64,000 nt of DNA from Dallia pectoralis. Taxonomy: Eukaryota; Chordata; Actinopteri; Esociformes; Umbridae. The translations under genes and the position numbers were made by a program. This document shows, one piece after another, positions 38,282-49,386 of the stretch (position 1 is its first letter; every line of letters starts with the position of its first letter). The notes under the pieces are model-generated. The model saw only the letters and a list, made by a program, of their open reading frames with translations. It was not told the origin of the DNA and made no database searches. The stretch covers positions 2,922,051 to 2,986,050 of the forward strand of contig CM055757.1 in the NCBI GenBank assembly GCA_029465975.1, given 5' to 3'.

Positions 38282-38427
38282 GATGTAAAACTAGTGCACT
38301 ATAGTGAATATGGATGTAAAACTAGTGCACTATAGTGAATATGGATGTAAAACTAGTGCACTATAGTGAATATGGATGTAAAACTAGTGCACTATAGTGA
38401 ATATGGATGTAAAACTAGTGCACTATA
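38282..38427. repeat. 31-bp minisatellite, about 5 copies
   Basis: Units ggatgtaaaactagtgcact plus atagtgaatat, sharing ctagtgcactata with the neighbouring 37-bp array and continuing directly from it. Confidence 0.94.
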
Positions 38428-39448
38428 TCAAATTCCTTAAATTAGATTAGAGATGGGTGGTATTTGTGTGAACGTCCCCTCCTCAACACAATAGGTCCCC
38501 TGAAAATACTCACTGTAAAACCACACTGGGAACACGCTGAAAAGGTTTGACAACCACGGCAACAGAGTGCCTGTTTCCTGGGTTACTGGATGTTATGGAT
38601 GTGGTATTCTCCACCAAAGAGAGAGCGAGCGCGGGAGAGACGGAGCAAGAGGTAGACGGAGCAAGAGGAAGATCGGGACTAAAGGAGAGAAAGTTATCGA
38701 GGGAGGGGAAGCCCAAACTAGTTTTCACTATGTGCTGCTGGTACACACATGAATGTAATTTGAAATGAATGCTACATAATCATTGATAGTTCCAGAGCAT
38801 ACCTTATAAATGAGCTCAGCTCATCGCCCATGCCTCATTAGCACTCCAAATATGAGCTTGTTTTACATTGTTTTTACCGATCACCCCCAGAGGTGACCCC
38901 CCCCCCCGGGGGTTTTGTTTAAGAGGAAAATATCCAACGCACAAGAGTGATCCAAGACACACTTTCAACAGGGAGATGATGGTTTCTCTGAGGGTCGTTA
39001 GGCTGCAAACAAGCAGACTTTTTTTGAGAAATACTCGAAAACAAGATGTCCACATGTCAGTGTTGCGACTTGTAGCTGGAGAATCTGCTGCGTCTTCAGA
39101 TGTGCCCTCTGCTTTTTATTATATATTATATTACTATATTATGCTATATTATATTCTATGTATTTCAGACCCTGTCGATGGTAGTTCTGACATTGTGGCC
39201 CTGTCCCTTTTGTTCTTGTCATGCAATCATGTTGTTGTGGTAGGAAGAATTGCTTTCAGGAAATCAGTATGTAACATCACTGCACAGCAACCTCACTCCA
39301 TTTCAATTTCAAGATTTTAGTTTTTCTACCTGGGCTGAAGAAATGTCAAAGGTGGTCTGATTTCAGCCATTAGATCTGGGAACATTACCTTCACCTTTCT
39401 CCGGGATTAGAGAGCGTGTAAAGTGACTGTAAAGTCACAGTAAAGAGA
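38428..39448. other. Non-coding DNA
   Basis: Includes a C run followed by G run near 38897-38913 (inverted-repeat-like). Nothing coding recognised. Confidence 0.45.
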
Positions 39449-39517
39449 GTGCACGGAGAGTGCACGGAGAGTGCACGGAGAGTGCACGGAGAGTGCACGG
39501 AGAGTGCACGGAGAGTG
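39449..39517. repeat. 12-bp tandem repeat, about 6 copies
   Basis: Unit gtgcacggagag. Confidence 0.93.
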
Positions 39518-40429
39518 CAGGCTGTAAGATATTTATCACCAATTTATGGCGTAAATCAGAGGATTTCTTCTTTCGAAAAGTGTTATTCCAAATAAAGAAT
39601 GCTGTTACTTTGTTTTGCTCATGATTCCTGAGGTGGAAGTTCCATCGTTGAGAATTAAAACATGGTTACATTTCCTCAGGCCCATGGCTCAGCTGTTGAG
39701 CGGTCTGACAGGGTGACCACTTTGCTTTGGTTTGAGTTGCAGTTTGCCCCTTTAAGACGTTGTATTATCTAACACTATTACATCACCAGACTATGTGATG
39801 GTGGAAGAAATGTCACATATCTGTGATTAAATCACAAAATGTTGTGGACATCTTTTCTCACTCTATTTCAAAAAAGTCTAGTTATTGCGTTAACTGTTTA
39901 GTGCTACAACTGTTTAGTTTAGGGTCATGGTTAGGCATTAGGGCTAGGTTGAGTTTAGGTATAACACAGTATTAAGGTTAGCATTAGGTTAAGGATTGGG
40001 ATCAGGTTTAGGATTAGTTTAAGTAGGATTCTAAGGATAATCACCTTTGATGTTTCCTTTTAGAAAGCAGAGTAAAAGTGTGTGTGTCCAGACCCAGCGA
40101 ACCTGACAATATGTCATAGAGAGTGTAGACCCACACTCATTGGGTTTGGGATCCTTCTGGGACCTGAGACCGAATCCTAAAATGAAAACATGTCAGACAA
40201 CATATATATATATATTTTAATGTTTCTCCATTTTATGCTTCACTGGTCGTGGGGAAAAAGTGTGAGGCCGAGGACAGAGTGTTCTGAAATAGCAGCCGAA
40301 AATAGACGTGAAACCAGGGGATCTTGTTGCTGGTTGTGGAGAGATGCCAGATCCTATCAGAATGCATTTATTACTTTAACCCGTTTTGGGGAACACCTGC
40401 TGCCGAGCACATACAGAGACTGTGACAGG
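39518..40429. other. Non-coding DNA with degenerate TTAGGG-like text
   Basis: Around 39900-40030 there is repeated ttagg-type sequence without a fixed period. Nothing else recognised. Confidence 0.45.
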
Positions 40430-40551
40430 GAAGACACGCACACTTATAGATACACTAGCACACACACGCACACACACTTATAGATACACTAACACACACA
40501 CGCACACTTATAGATACACTAACACACACACACGCACACACACTTATAGAT

Positions 40552-40583
<32 letters not shown>

Positions 40584-40760
40584 TTATAGATACACTAACA
40601 CACACACACCAACACACACACGCACACTTATAGATACACACACACACACACATGCACACTTATAGATACACACACACACCAGCAGGCACAAAAGGAACAC
40701 ACGCACACTTATAGATACTCACACACACACACCAGCAGGCACAAAAGGAACACACGCACA
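40430..40760. repeat. CA-rich compound repeat with cttatagataca units
   Basis: About eight copies of cgcacacttatagatacac separated by (CA)n. Two units near 40680 and 40735 carry accagcaggcacaaaaggaa. Confidence 0.92.
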
Positions 40761-41029
40761 GCATTATATTGTCTCTCCTCTGGTCACATGGTTTCATGGA
40801 ACTCATTGTCATGGTAACGTTGAGGATTCGGGGCTCTGCGTTTTCAGTGAGGTTATTTGGAATTTTCAATGATCCATACTGCTTGGGGTTCTCAAGGTTC
40901 TTCAGATGGTACGGATTATGTGCTCTTATTGATCTTTTAAATGTTGGGAAGCATCCTGGTTTTCCTGAGATGCTACTGAGACCTACACTTATTAAACCGC
41001 TCCACCGAAACGAATTAGTCCCTCCCCAT

Positions 41030-41909
41030 TAATACCTACACTCATTAGCCCCTCCTCAATACCTAAACTCATTAGCCCCTCCCCATTAATACCTACACTC
41101 ATTAGCCCCTCCCCATTAATACCTACACTCATTAGCCCCTCCCCATTAATACCTACACTCATTAGCCCCTCCCCATTAATACCTACACTCATTAGCCCCT
41201 CCCCATTAATACCTACACTCATTAGCCCCTCTCCATTAATACCTACACTCATTAGCCCCTCTCCATTAATACCTACACTCGTTAGCCCCTCTTCATTAAT
41301 ACCAGCACTCATTAGCCCCTCCCCTCTCCATTAATACCTACACTCATTAGCCCCTCCCCATTAATACCTACACTCATTAGCCCCTCCCCATTAATACCTA
41401 CACTCATTAGCCCCTCCCCATTAATACCTACACTCATTAGCCCCTCCTCAATACCTACACTCATTAGCCCCTCCTCACTACCTACACTCATTAGCCCCTC
41501 CCCATTAATACCTACACTCATTAGCCCCTCCCCATTAATACCTACACTCATTAGCTCCTCCCCATTAATACCTACACTCATTAGCCCCTCCCCATTAATA
41601 CCTACACTCGTTTGCCCCTCCCCATTAATACCTACACTCGTTAGCCCCTCCCCATTAATACCTACACTCGTTAGCCCCTCCCCATTAATACCTGCACTCA
41701 TTAGCCCCTCCCCATTAATACCTACACTCATTAGCCCCTCCCCATTAAAACCTGCACTCATTAGCCCCTCCTCAATACCTACACTCATTAGCCCCTCCCC
41801 ATTAATACCTGCACTCATTAGCCCCTCCTCAATACCTACACTCATTAGCCCCTCCCCATTGATACCTGCACTCATTAGCCCCTCCCCATTAATACCTGCA
41901 CTCATTAGC
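41030..41909. repeat. 30-bp minisatellite
   Basis: About 29 units, cattagcccctccccattaa plus tacctacact, with shorter units lacking part of the ccattaa segment (cctcctcaata). Frames across it (GINGEGLMSV on the minus strand) are spurious. Confidence 0.96.
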
Positions 41910-41937
41910 CTCGCTCGCTGTCTACTAACACACACTC

Positions 41938-42068
41938 ATACCCTTACCCAGAGTCCCCTTACCCAGAGTCCCCTTACCCAGAGTCCCCTTACCCAGAGTC
42001 CCCTTACCCAGAGTCCCCTTACCCAGAGTCCCCTTACCCAGAGTCCCCTTACCCAGAGTGCCCTTACC
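41938..42068. repeat. 15-bp minisatellite
   Basis: About nine units of cccttacccagagtc, starting about 30 bp after the 30-bp array. Confidence 0.95.
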
Positions 42069-42981
42069 CAGTAAAAGGATCTGGGATATTGTGGTTTCAA
42101 TGATATTGGGGCATTTCTATGACACCACAATATTCTACTGTCGTTGTGTTAACTCACATAACATGTGGAATTATTACATAAGCAAAAATATTCTGCCATA
42201 CATCTTTCAAAGATTAAATCCATTGATGTTCCGAAAAAGTACTAAATCTAAATAAATGTTACAAATGTATGATTGTGACAAATTACTATCTAATGGTAAA
42301 AATATAATTATTCAAATACCAGAAAGTGTGAATTAGCGGCATGAAACATGTACTGTACAACATGGAGTTCGGTTTCTACTACATCTGCAGGGAGATGTTA
42401 CGATGAGGCAGGATCAATGGTGTGAATTAGTTCTTAACGAGGTTATTGTAAATGTATGTCACTGGCAGCCTTTTGTCACAGTCTGTGTAGCATGGTCTTT
42501 TAAACTCAAATCCTAAAATCTAAATCTTCAGTATTATAAAGAAAATGTGAAGCACTTTATAAGATGAAAAAATTCGTATTATCAGTAGCAATGAACATTT
42601 GACTTGTATCCTAATGAATACTCTTGCAGTTGCTGCCTGGTTTTGTAATGCAATGATTTTAATGGTAATGTTGAATATTCATGTGGCTCTGGCAATGGGT
42701 GTGTTAAAGAGATTAATGGTACTCCAACTACAGAATGGAAATGTCATGGTAACGTGTGGAGGAAATATTCTGTCCTATCGACCCTCAGCAGAATTACCAT
42801 AAATTTAGGCAATTACTTGTATGTGTTTATTTTCAACTTTTGGTCGTCAATATGGCCTAAATGTAATTGATGTGGAATGTTGGTGACCATGGGAACAAAG
42901 CGACCAAATGACAGACGTGCGATCCATAAACAGTGGAGAAGTAATTCCATGAGGAAACGTTTGAAAAAGGACCAATAAATG
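42069..42981. other. Non-coding DNA
   Basis: AT-rich. No recognised feature. Confidence 0.5.
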
Positions 42982-43453
42982 GTTGCTAACCAGAGCCGTT
43001 TAACTGTTGCTAACCAGAGCCGTTTAACTGTTGCTAACCAGAGTCGTTTCACTGTTGCTAACCAGAGTCGTTTCACTGTTGCTAACCAGAGCCGTGTAAC
43101 TGTTGCTAACCAGAGCCGTTTAACTGTTGCCAACCAGAGCCGTTTAACTGTTGCCAACCAGAGCCGTTTAACTGTTGCCAACCAGAGCCGTTTAACTGTT
43201 GCCAACCAGAGCCGTTTAACTGTTGCCAACCAGAGCCGTTTAACTGTTGCCAACCAGAGCCGTTTAACTGTTGCCAACCAGAGCCGTTTAACTGTTGCCA
43301 ACCATAGCCGTTTAACTGTTGCCAACCTGAGCCGTTTAACTGTTGCTTACCAGAGCAGTTTAACTGTTGCTAACCAGAGCAGTTTAACTGTTGCTAACCA
43401 GAGCTGTTTAACTGTTGCTAACCAGAGCCGTTTAACTGTTGCTAACCAGGGCC
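42982..43453. repeat. 24-bp minisatellite
   Basis: About 20 units around ccgtttaactgttgctaacc. Variants with gttgccaacc are clustered in the middle (43130-43330). Repetitive frames on both strands are spurious. Confidence 0.96.
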
Positions 43454-44254
43454 ATTTCTCTCCCTGAATTTCTCATCGTCAAGACGTTCCTAGTAAAAAA
43501 TATATAAAAATAACTAGAAATTATACATTAGAGATGAGTACTTTTTCTTGTAATGCTGTCGATTTAGTTAAAAGGTCAGTAGAGCTCAGACTGTGGGGAG
43601 TAGGAGAGAGCCATCATTGGCATAAAGGAAAAAAAATGATCTAACAAAATGGATATTAGTCAAAAGCATCATGATTAATTAATTGTGACAGGCCCACGGT
43701 GTGGTTACTGCAGTAGAATTTGTCTGTATGCTTTTAGTGACATTTAGACTTTGTCGTTTTCAGATGAAGTGACTGCTAAACACTACCTTCTATTTGTATA
43801 AGCTGATAGCATAGCTAGTATATAGTTAGTGAGTACAATGACAAACAGACAGACAGTTAGAAAAGACATGCAGACAGACGGTTAGAAAGACACGCAGACA
43901 AACAGTTAGAAAAGACATGCAGACAGACGGTTATGTAAATATGGAGATAGCCCAGTGCTCTGATTGGTCCTGAGTACTGAGGACATTCTGATTACCATGA
44001 AACATTGGAGATTAAAAACAAATAAATAGTATATTGTGACTTACACCGGTCTAGTAAACTTTATAAATTATTAAAAATAATAATTATTGCTAAGTCTTAG
44101 TCTGAATATCCATACATTTTCCAGTTGAAAATATAGTGCTCCAGGTTTTTTTAATAAAAAGCTTTTTTTATTTGATTTATTGCTTATGATTTATTAGGTG
44201 ACATCTGAGAGATGAGAGACACACAGTCACTTAGCAGATGACTGCTGACCACAA
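43454..44254. other. Non-coding DNA with a small cagacagacggttag repeat
   Basis: A short imperfect repeat (gcagacagacggttagaaa) at about 43850-43935. Otherwise nothing recognised. Confidence 0.5.
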
Positions 44255-44898
44255 AACACACACAGACACACACACAGACACACAGACAGATACACACACA
44301 CACACAGAGACAGACAGATACACAAAACACACACACACACACACACACAGAGAGAGAGAAACAGATAGATACACAATTACACACACAGAGAAACAGACAG
44401 ATACACAGACACACACACAGAAATACAGACAGATACACAGATATACAGATACACACAGATACACACGCACACACACACACAGATACAGATACACACAGAT
44501 ACAGATACACACAGATACAGATACACACAGATACAGATACACACAGATACACACACAGATACACACACAGATACACACACACACACACACACACACACAG
44601 ATACAGATACACACAGATACAGATACACACAGATACACACACAGATACACACACACACACACAGATACAGATACAGATACACACAGATACAGATACACAC
44701 ACAGATACACACACACACACACAGATACAGATACAGATACACACAGATACAGATACACACACACACACACAGATACAGATACACACAGATACAGATACAC
44801 ACACACACACACACACAGATACAGATACACACAGATACAGATACAGATACACACACAGATACACACACACACACACAGATACAGATACACACAGATAC
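44255..44898. repeat. CA-rich array with CAGATA interruptions
   Basis: (CA)n mixed with acagatacagata steps over about 640 bp. Long Cys/Val and His/Thr frames are artefacts. Confidence 0.94.
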
Positions 44899-46534
44899 TT
44901 GGGGATGTGAGAAGACAGGGGGTGGTGGGGTGAGTGGAGGGAAGAGAAGAAAGAAGGGAAGAGAGGAGAAGAGAGGAGGAGACGATGGTGTTGATGGCTT
45001 CTTATGAACCAATGCTAAAATAAAAAAGTCTGCTAAATAGCAATTGTTATTTGTTATAGTTATGATTTTAATGTCCAAATTGAATGTGTTCCCCGTTTTT
45101 GCAATTGTTACGCACCAAACCCCAGAAGACTAGGGGCGGGCGAGGTCGTAACATGAACCTGTTTACACTAATAGAAAAACACACCAAAGCCAATGATCAA
45201 ACTATAACCAGACCGCAGAACTGTAGTGAGAGGGTTTATTATGTCAAACAAAAACGAATAGGATCTCACATAATAACAGAAACAGGGGAAACCTTCCTAA
45301 TAGGCTAATATGGTAGCTAATAGGCTAGCGTGGCTAAAGAAAAGTGTAGTCTACGAACAAGTATGAATACCCACGGGCGGCTCACCTAGACCTAATTCCC
45401 CTGCTGCACATCCTCTACATAATCTACCACTGCAAAACTCCACAATGGAAAAACTGGGGAACCCCCCCGCCACACAGGACATCTCTTTAAATGCAGTCGT
45501 CTGATTGGCCGGGAACTGGAACAGCAACGGCTGGCAGGAAAACTGGCACCCAATCACCTGCTTGCACCTGTAGGCAATTAAAACACATATCTGTGAAGTC
45601 AGGGTTGTCGTGGAAATTTTAGACTTTAATCGCTGAATTTGAACTTAAAGAAAGACGCACGAGAGTATGTTACAGTTTGACACTTTTAACAGGTTTAATT
45701 GCAAGTAAGAAACCATTTCTCAAATACAGGTTTAAGCTTTTGCATTGATCAGATCAATCCCTATGGCAATCTTAAAGAATAGGTTTGAGGAAAGTCTTCA
45801 TCAGACAACAGGACAATAACCTGTGCTGGATCAGACTGACCTAATGATTACAACTTCTGCATGGTATTTAAAGGAATGAAGTTACGCACACTCATTGACA
45901 CACCAACCTATCAATACCGGATGGAGAACGGATGAGGCTTACACATGATCTAATTAAAATATACAATACTATGGGAAATGTATGGAGCTGTCACAATAAC
46001 CCGAGGGTCACTCCTCAGTCAGGTCAAGGGAGGTTAGTTACGATTCGATTTGTGATGACAACACATGAGGCGAACAAAGACTCCTATATTTCCTTTTGAC
46101 AGTCCATCCCAGATAAGGGAAACAGGACATCTGTTTCTAGCATTGGGCCCCTCTAACAATGTAAAGATACATTCCGGCTTGTCCTCCGAAAGGAACCAGA
46201 TTCCGTTTTTCAGAGTCTCGTGCTTTCCGTTCTTAACCTTTCTCTGTGCCTTTTGGCCTAAACAACATCTATGAGACTTACATGTAACTAAACTACTTGA
46301 ATGATCATAAAATTCCATAACAGGGTTCATGCGGAATGTATTGAAACTAAAAGTGCAAGGGCCCGTAACAGCAATATATTGCCATTACGCTCAGCTGCCA
46401 TACTTCTTTTAGTTAATTCACACGCAAATATAAAGTGGACATGTGCTGCCTAACAGAGGAGGAGTTCATCCATTTGGATTTCTTTTAAAATTATGTATCA
46501 ATGAGCCTGAGCCATGGAACAAACTCTACATCAC
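44899..46534. other. Non-coding DNA, possibly old mobile-element sequence
   Basis: No coding similarity seen. The stretch 45100-46400 has mixed composition with several short frames and ends with cgtaacagc-type text. I could not identify terminal repeats. Confidence 0.4.
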
Positions 46535-46540
46535 ACTCCA

Positions 46541-46583
<43 letters not shown>

Positions 46584-46678
46584 CTCTCTCTCCATATCTC
46601 TCAGTCTCTGCATCTCTCTCCATCTCTCTCTCATCTCACTTCATCTCTCTCCCAGTCTCTGCCTCTCTCTCCATCTCT

Positions 46679-46709
<31 letters not shown>

Positions 46710-46805
46710 CATCTCTCACTCATCTCACTCCATATCTCTCCCAGTTTCGGCCTCTCTCTCTCTCTCTCCATCTCTCTCTCGCTCATCTCTCTCCATCTCT
46801 CCTGT
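46535..46805. repeat. (CT)n-rich tract with ccat interruptions
   Basis: Long ctctctct stretch with repeated ccatctctctc. Ser/Leu frames are artefacts. Confidence 0.92.
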
Positions 46806-47190
46806 CACCTATTCATGCGGCTCTGTGATTGATTTTCCTAGGTCTTTCACTGACTCTACTGTGCCTTTTTATGAATTACGCCACAGTCACACATAGACAG
46901 CGTTTACCCTGGAGCGACTACAGCCTTCTGGGGCCTGACAGTACCACCCCCCCCCACACACACACACACACACTATGGGACCCCCAACCTGCTAATTATG
47001 ACCCAATGAGTAATGTCAAGAGATCCTGTAGAGTCAGATGAGAACGCCACAAAGGACACAGCTACAGTTCACGTGCTGGAGTTCACAGCTGTGGAAGTAG
47101 GAGCGACATCTCACGGTTAGTGTTCCATGCTGCTGGGTTACACATCTGTGTTCCACATCTGGCCCAGGGTGCGTCCAATATGGCACCTTG
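46806..47190. other. Non-coding DNA
   Basis: A short C run and (CA)n at about 46945-46974. At 47170-47220 a fragment (gcgtccaatatggcaccttg) of the GTGCACTA-type dispersed repeat. Confidence 0.5.
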
Positions 47191-47339
47191 TTCCCTGCCT
47201 AGTGAGGGGTATATAGTGGTTTTCAACTGGTACCATACATACGATACATGTATTTGCATTTGTTATGAAAGAAGAATCCAACCAAAACAACGACCAGCTG
47301 GAGGGGATGTAGATATTACAATTCTGGTCTGTGTGGGTC

Positions 47340-47564
47340 CTAACGCCCCTGTACAGTGACGGGGACACTATACTGTCAAAAAGCACCGTCCTTCGGATGA
47401 GACGTTAAACCGAGGCCTTGACTCTCTGTGGTCATTAAAAACCACAGGATGTCCTTCGATAAAGAGTAGGGGTGTAACCATGGCATCCTGGCTAAATTTG
47501 CCCATTGTCCTCTGTCCATCATGGCCTCCTAATCATCCCCATATATATATATATATATATACTA
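47340..47564. mobile_element. Dispersed fish repeat, left half, ending in (AT)n
   Basis: Contains cggatgagacgttaaaccga and gtggtcattaaaaaccacag, text I remember from many teleost genomes, and ends in an (AT)n run. The right half is at 48443-48625, separated by the ISL2EU element. Confidence 0.6.
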
Positions 47565-47566
47565 AT

Positions 47567-48440
47567 TCGCCTTTGGCTAAGCCACACCCTAGGATGTTAA
47601 TTGACCAATCACAGCGCAGCCAAGAACGAGCTCCTACAGAGGTCTGACACTTTTTCAGAGCGCTCCATTGACTTTAACACGGGCGTCTCATATTTTTGGT
47701 CTCGGCAGGCTATTACTGTCGTAGTTTTATCAAAAATATGGTTAAACGTTGTGCCTGAGGCATTTGTAATACAGATGTGTCGTCTTTGGATTACAGAAAA
47801 CATGCCTGACAACTACAGAGCAAAGTTCCCAACAACCTTTGCAATTATTGATGGTACAGAGATTAAGACAGAAAAACCAACATCACTGTTACTTCAAAGT
47901 CAGACTTATTCAAACTACAAATCTGCCAACACACTAAAATGTGCGCAAAACCCTGTGGAGCTTACCAAAACATCACCTTGTCAGCTAACGATAACGTTAC
48001 CTAGCATACCGGTGTTGATACGCTAGCACACGCTGCTAATAAACGTCATATTCGCGTAGTCCGTTTACTTTGTAATAACGATTATATAAGTGAATAGAGA
48101 CCTACCCAGCTTTGCATGAACAGTGTTGCTCCTTGATATTGTTAGTCCCAGCCTCCGTCTCGATTAGTAGGATATGCGGTGGTTAATTATTTCACTGTGA
48201 CCGGTATACTTTTATCTCTTTGGATGCCTTGTTCCTTGCGTATCACCTGTGTGTTTTGAATATAGCCTTCGGACGCATATTGCAGCCCCTTTTGCCTACT
48301 TCTATCGGACACTTTATTAGTTTGATACAATTTCAGCAGGAAGAACTGTCACAGCAAAAGACATGTTGATACCAAACCAGAGCCCAGATGAAGTTGTCGG
48401 ACGTAGCTACAGTAACTAAGGGGGGCTTAGCCAAAGGTGA
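47567..48440 (+). mobile_element. ISL2EU/Harbinger-like element, 874 bp, nested insertion
   Basis: Terminal inverted repeats are tcgcctttggctaagcc and its near-perfect inverse ggcttagccaaaggtga. AT lies on both sides (47565-47566 and 48441-48442), matching a 2-bp AT target duplication. Inside, the plus strand near 47800-47945 encodes FAIIDGTEIKTEKPTSLLLQ and QTYSNYKSANTLKC. These resemble the catalytic core of DDE_4/ISL2EU-type transposases with a conserved D in the IIDGTEI motif. Only this fragment of transposase is left, so it is not autonomous. Confidence 0.85.
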
Positions 48441-48442
48441 AT

Positions 48443-48625
48443 TGGCTTCATCATCACCGTCTCCTTTCCACCAATAAGCTGGTGTGTGCGTTCTGGCGCA
48501 ATATGGCTGCCGTCACGTCATCCAGGTGGATGCTGCACATTGGTGGTGGTTGAGGAGATTCCCCCTACCACGTAAAAGTGCTTTGAGTTCCCAGGAAGAA
48601 AAGCGCTATATGAATGTAATTAATT
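48443..48625. mobile_element. Dispersed fish repeat, right half
   Basis: Contains tggcttcatcatcaccgtct, ccaggtggatgctgcacatt and the ending aagcgctatatgaatgtaat. The ending is typical of a fish interspersed repeat tail. Joined across the ISL2EU element it continues the left half at 47340-47564. Confidence 0.6.
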
Positions 48626-48930
48626 ATTATATGTAGATATTACACTAAATACCAGAGGACGTATCTGCAGAAACGGGGGGGAAATATAGTAGACAAGATA
48701 GACATAAAATAGACAGTAGTTGGATAGTTATACAGTAGATTCAGAAGTTCCAATAATGTCATTAATCATCTTTATATTGATATTTTTATTATATTTATAT
48801 TAACGAAGCTAATTGATTACACATTGAATTTAATAATGTAGAATATATATCTTTAAATATGCTCAGATTTACTATACCAGTTAAGTGTTACCAGTTTATA
48901 ACAGTTTTACATACATACTCTCAATCAGAC
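48626..48930. other. AT-rich non-coding DNA
   Basis: No feature recognised. Confidence 0.5.
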
Positions 48931-48994
48931 CACACACACACACACACACCACACACACACACCACACACACACCACACACACACACACACACAC
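48931..48994. repeat. (CA)n microsatellite with CCA interruptions
   Basis: Runs of CA with acacacaccaca breaks. Confidence 0.93.
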
Positions 48995-49127
48995 CATGCG
49001 TTGTTCATGCTTTGATGTCGTCACATTTTTCTTAATTCACCTGCTCATCCTTGTTTTCTTCATGTTCCATCTATCTTCCCTCCTTCAACCCTCCCCTTTT
49101 CTCCAATCTCTCTCACTCACCGTCTCT

Positions 49128-49366
49128 CTTTCTCTCTTATTTCTACTGGTCTGTCTCTCTCCGTCTCTCTCTCTTATTTCTACTGGTCTGTCTCTCTCTT
49201 ATTTCTACTGGTCTCTCTCTGTCTCTCTCTTATTTCTACTGGTCTGTCTCTCTCTGTCTCTCTCTCTTATTTCTACTGGTCTGTCTCTCTCTGTCTCTCT
49301 CTATTATTTCTACTGGTCTGTCTCTCTCTGTCTCTCTCTCTTATTTCTACTGGTCTGTCTCTCTCC
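49128..49366 (+). repeat. Pyrimidine-rich minisatellite forming the microexon's acceptor tract
   Basis: About seven units of roughly 25-37 bp, ttatttctactggtctgtct followed by a variable number of ctctctgtct steps. The last unit runs directly into the ctctccag acceptor of the 18-nt exon at 49369, so the polypyrimidine tract of that exon is the end unit of a tandem array. Confidence 0.92.
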
Positions 49367-49368
49367 AG

Positions 49369-49386
49369 CACTGTTATTAGCAGAAG
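49369..49386 (+). CDS. slc8a3/slc8a4: NCX 18-nt alternative microexon (ALLLAE)
   Basis: The acceptor cag ends at 49368 and the donor gtaagt starts at 49387, leaving an 18-nt exon. With the phase-1 base from the previous exon it reads A-L-L-L-A-E plus one base. This matches the ALLL motif that follows the A/B exon in NCX1, NCX2 and NCX3. Because it is 18 nt with the same phase on both sides, skipping it keeps the frame and still gives an aspartate at the junction with 55309. It is therefore a natural cassette exon of the variable region. The 240 bp directly upstream form a tandem array of pyrimidine-rich units that supply its polypyrimidine tract. The exon is too short for ORF-based detection and was found by motif and splice phase. 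Confidence 0.88.
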
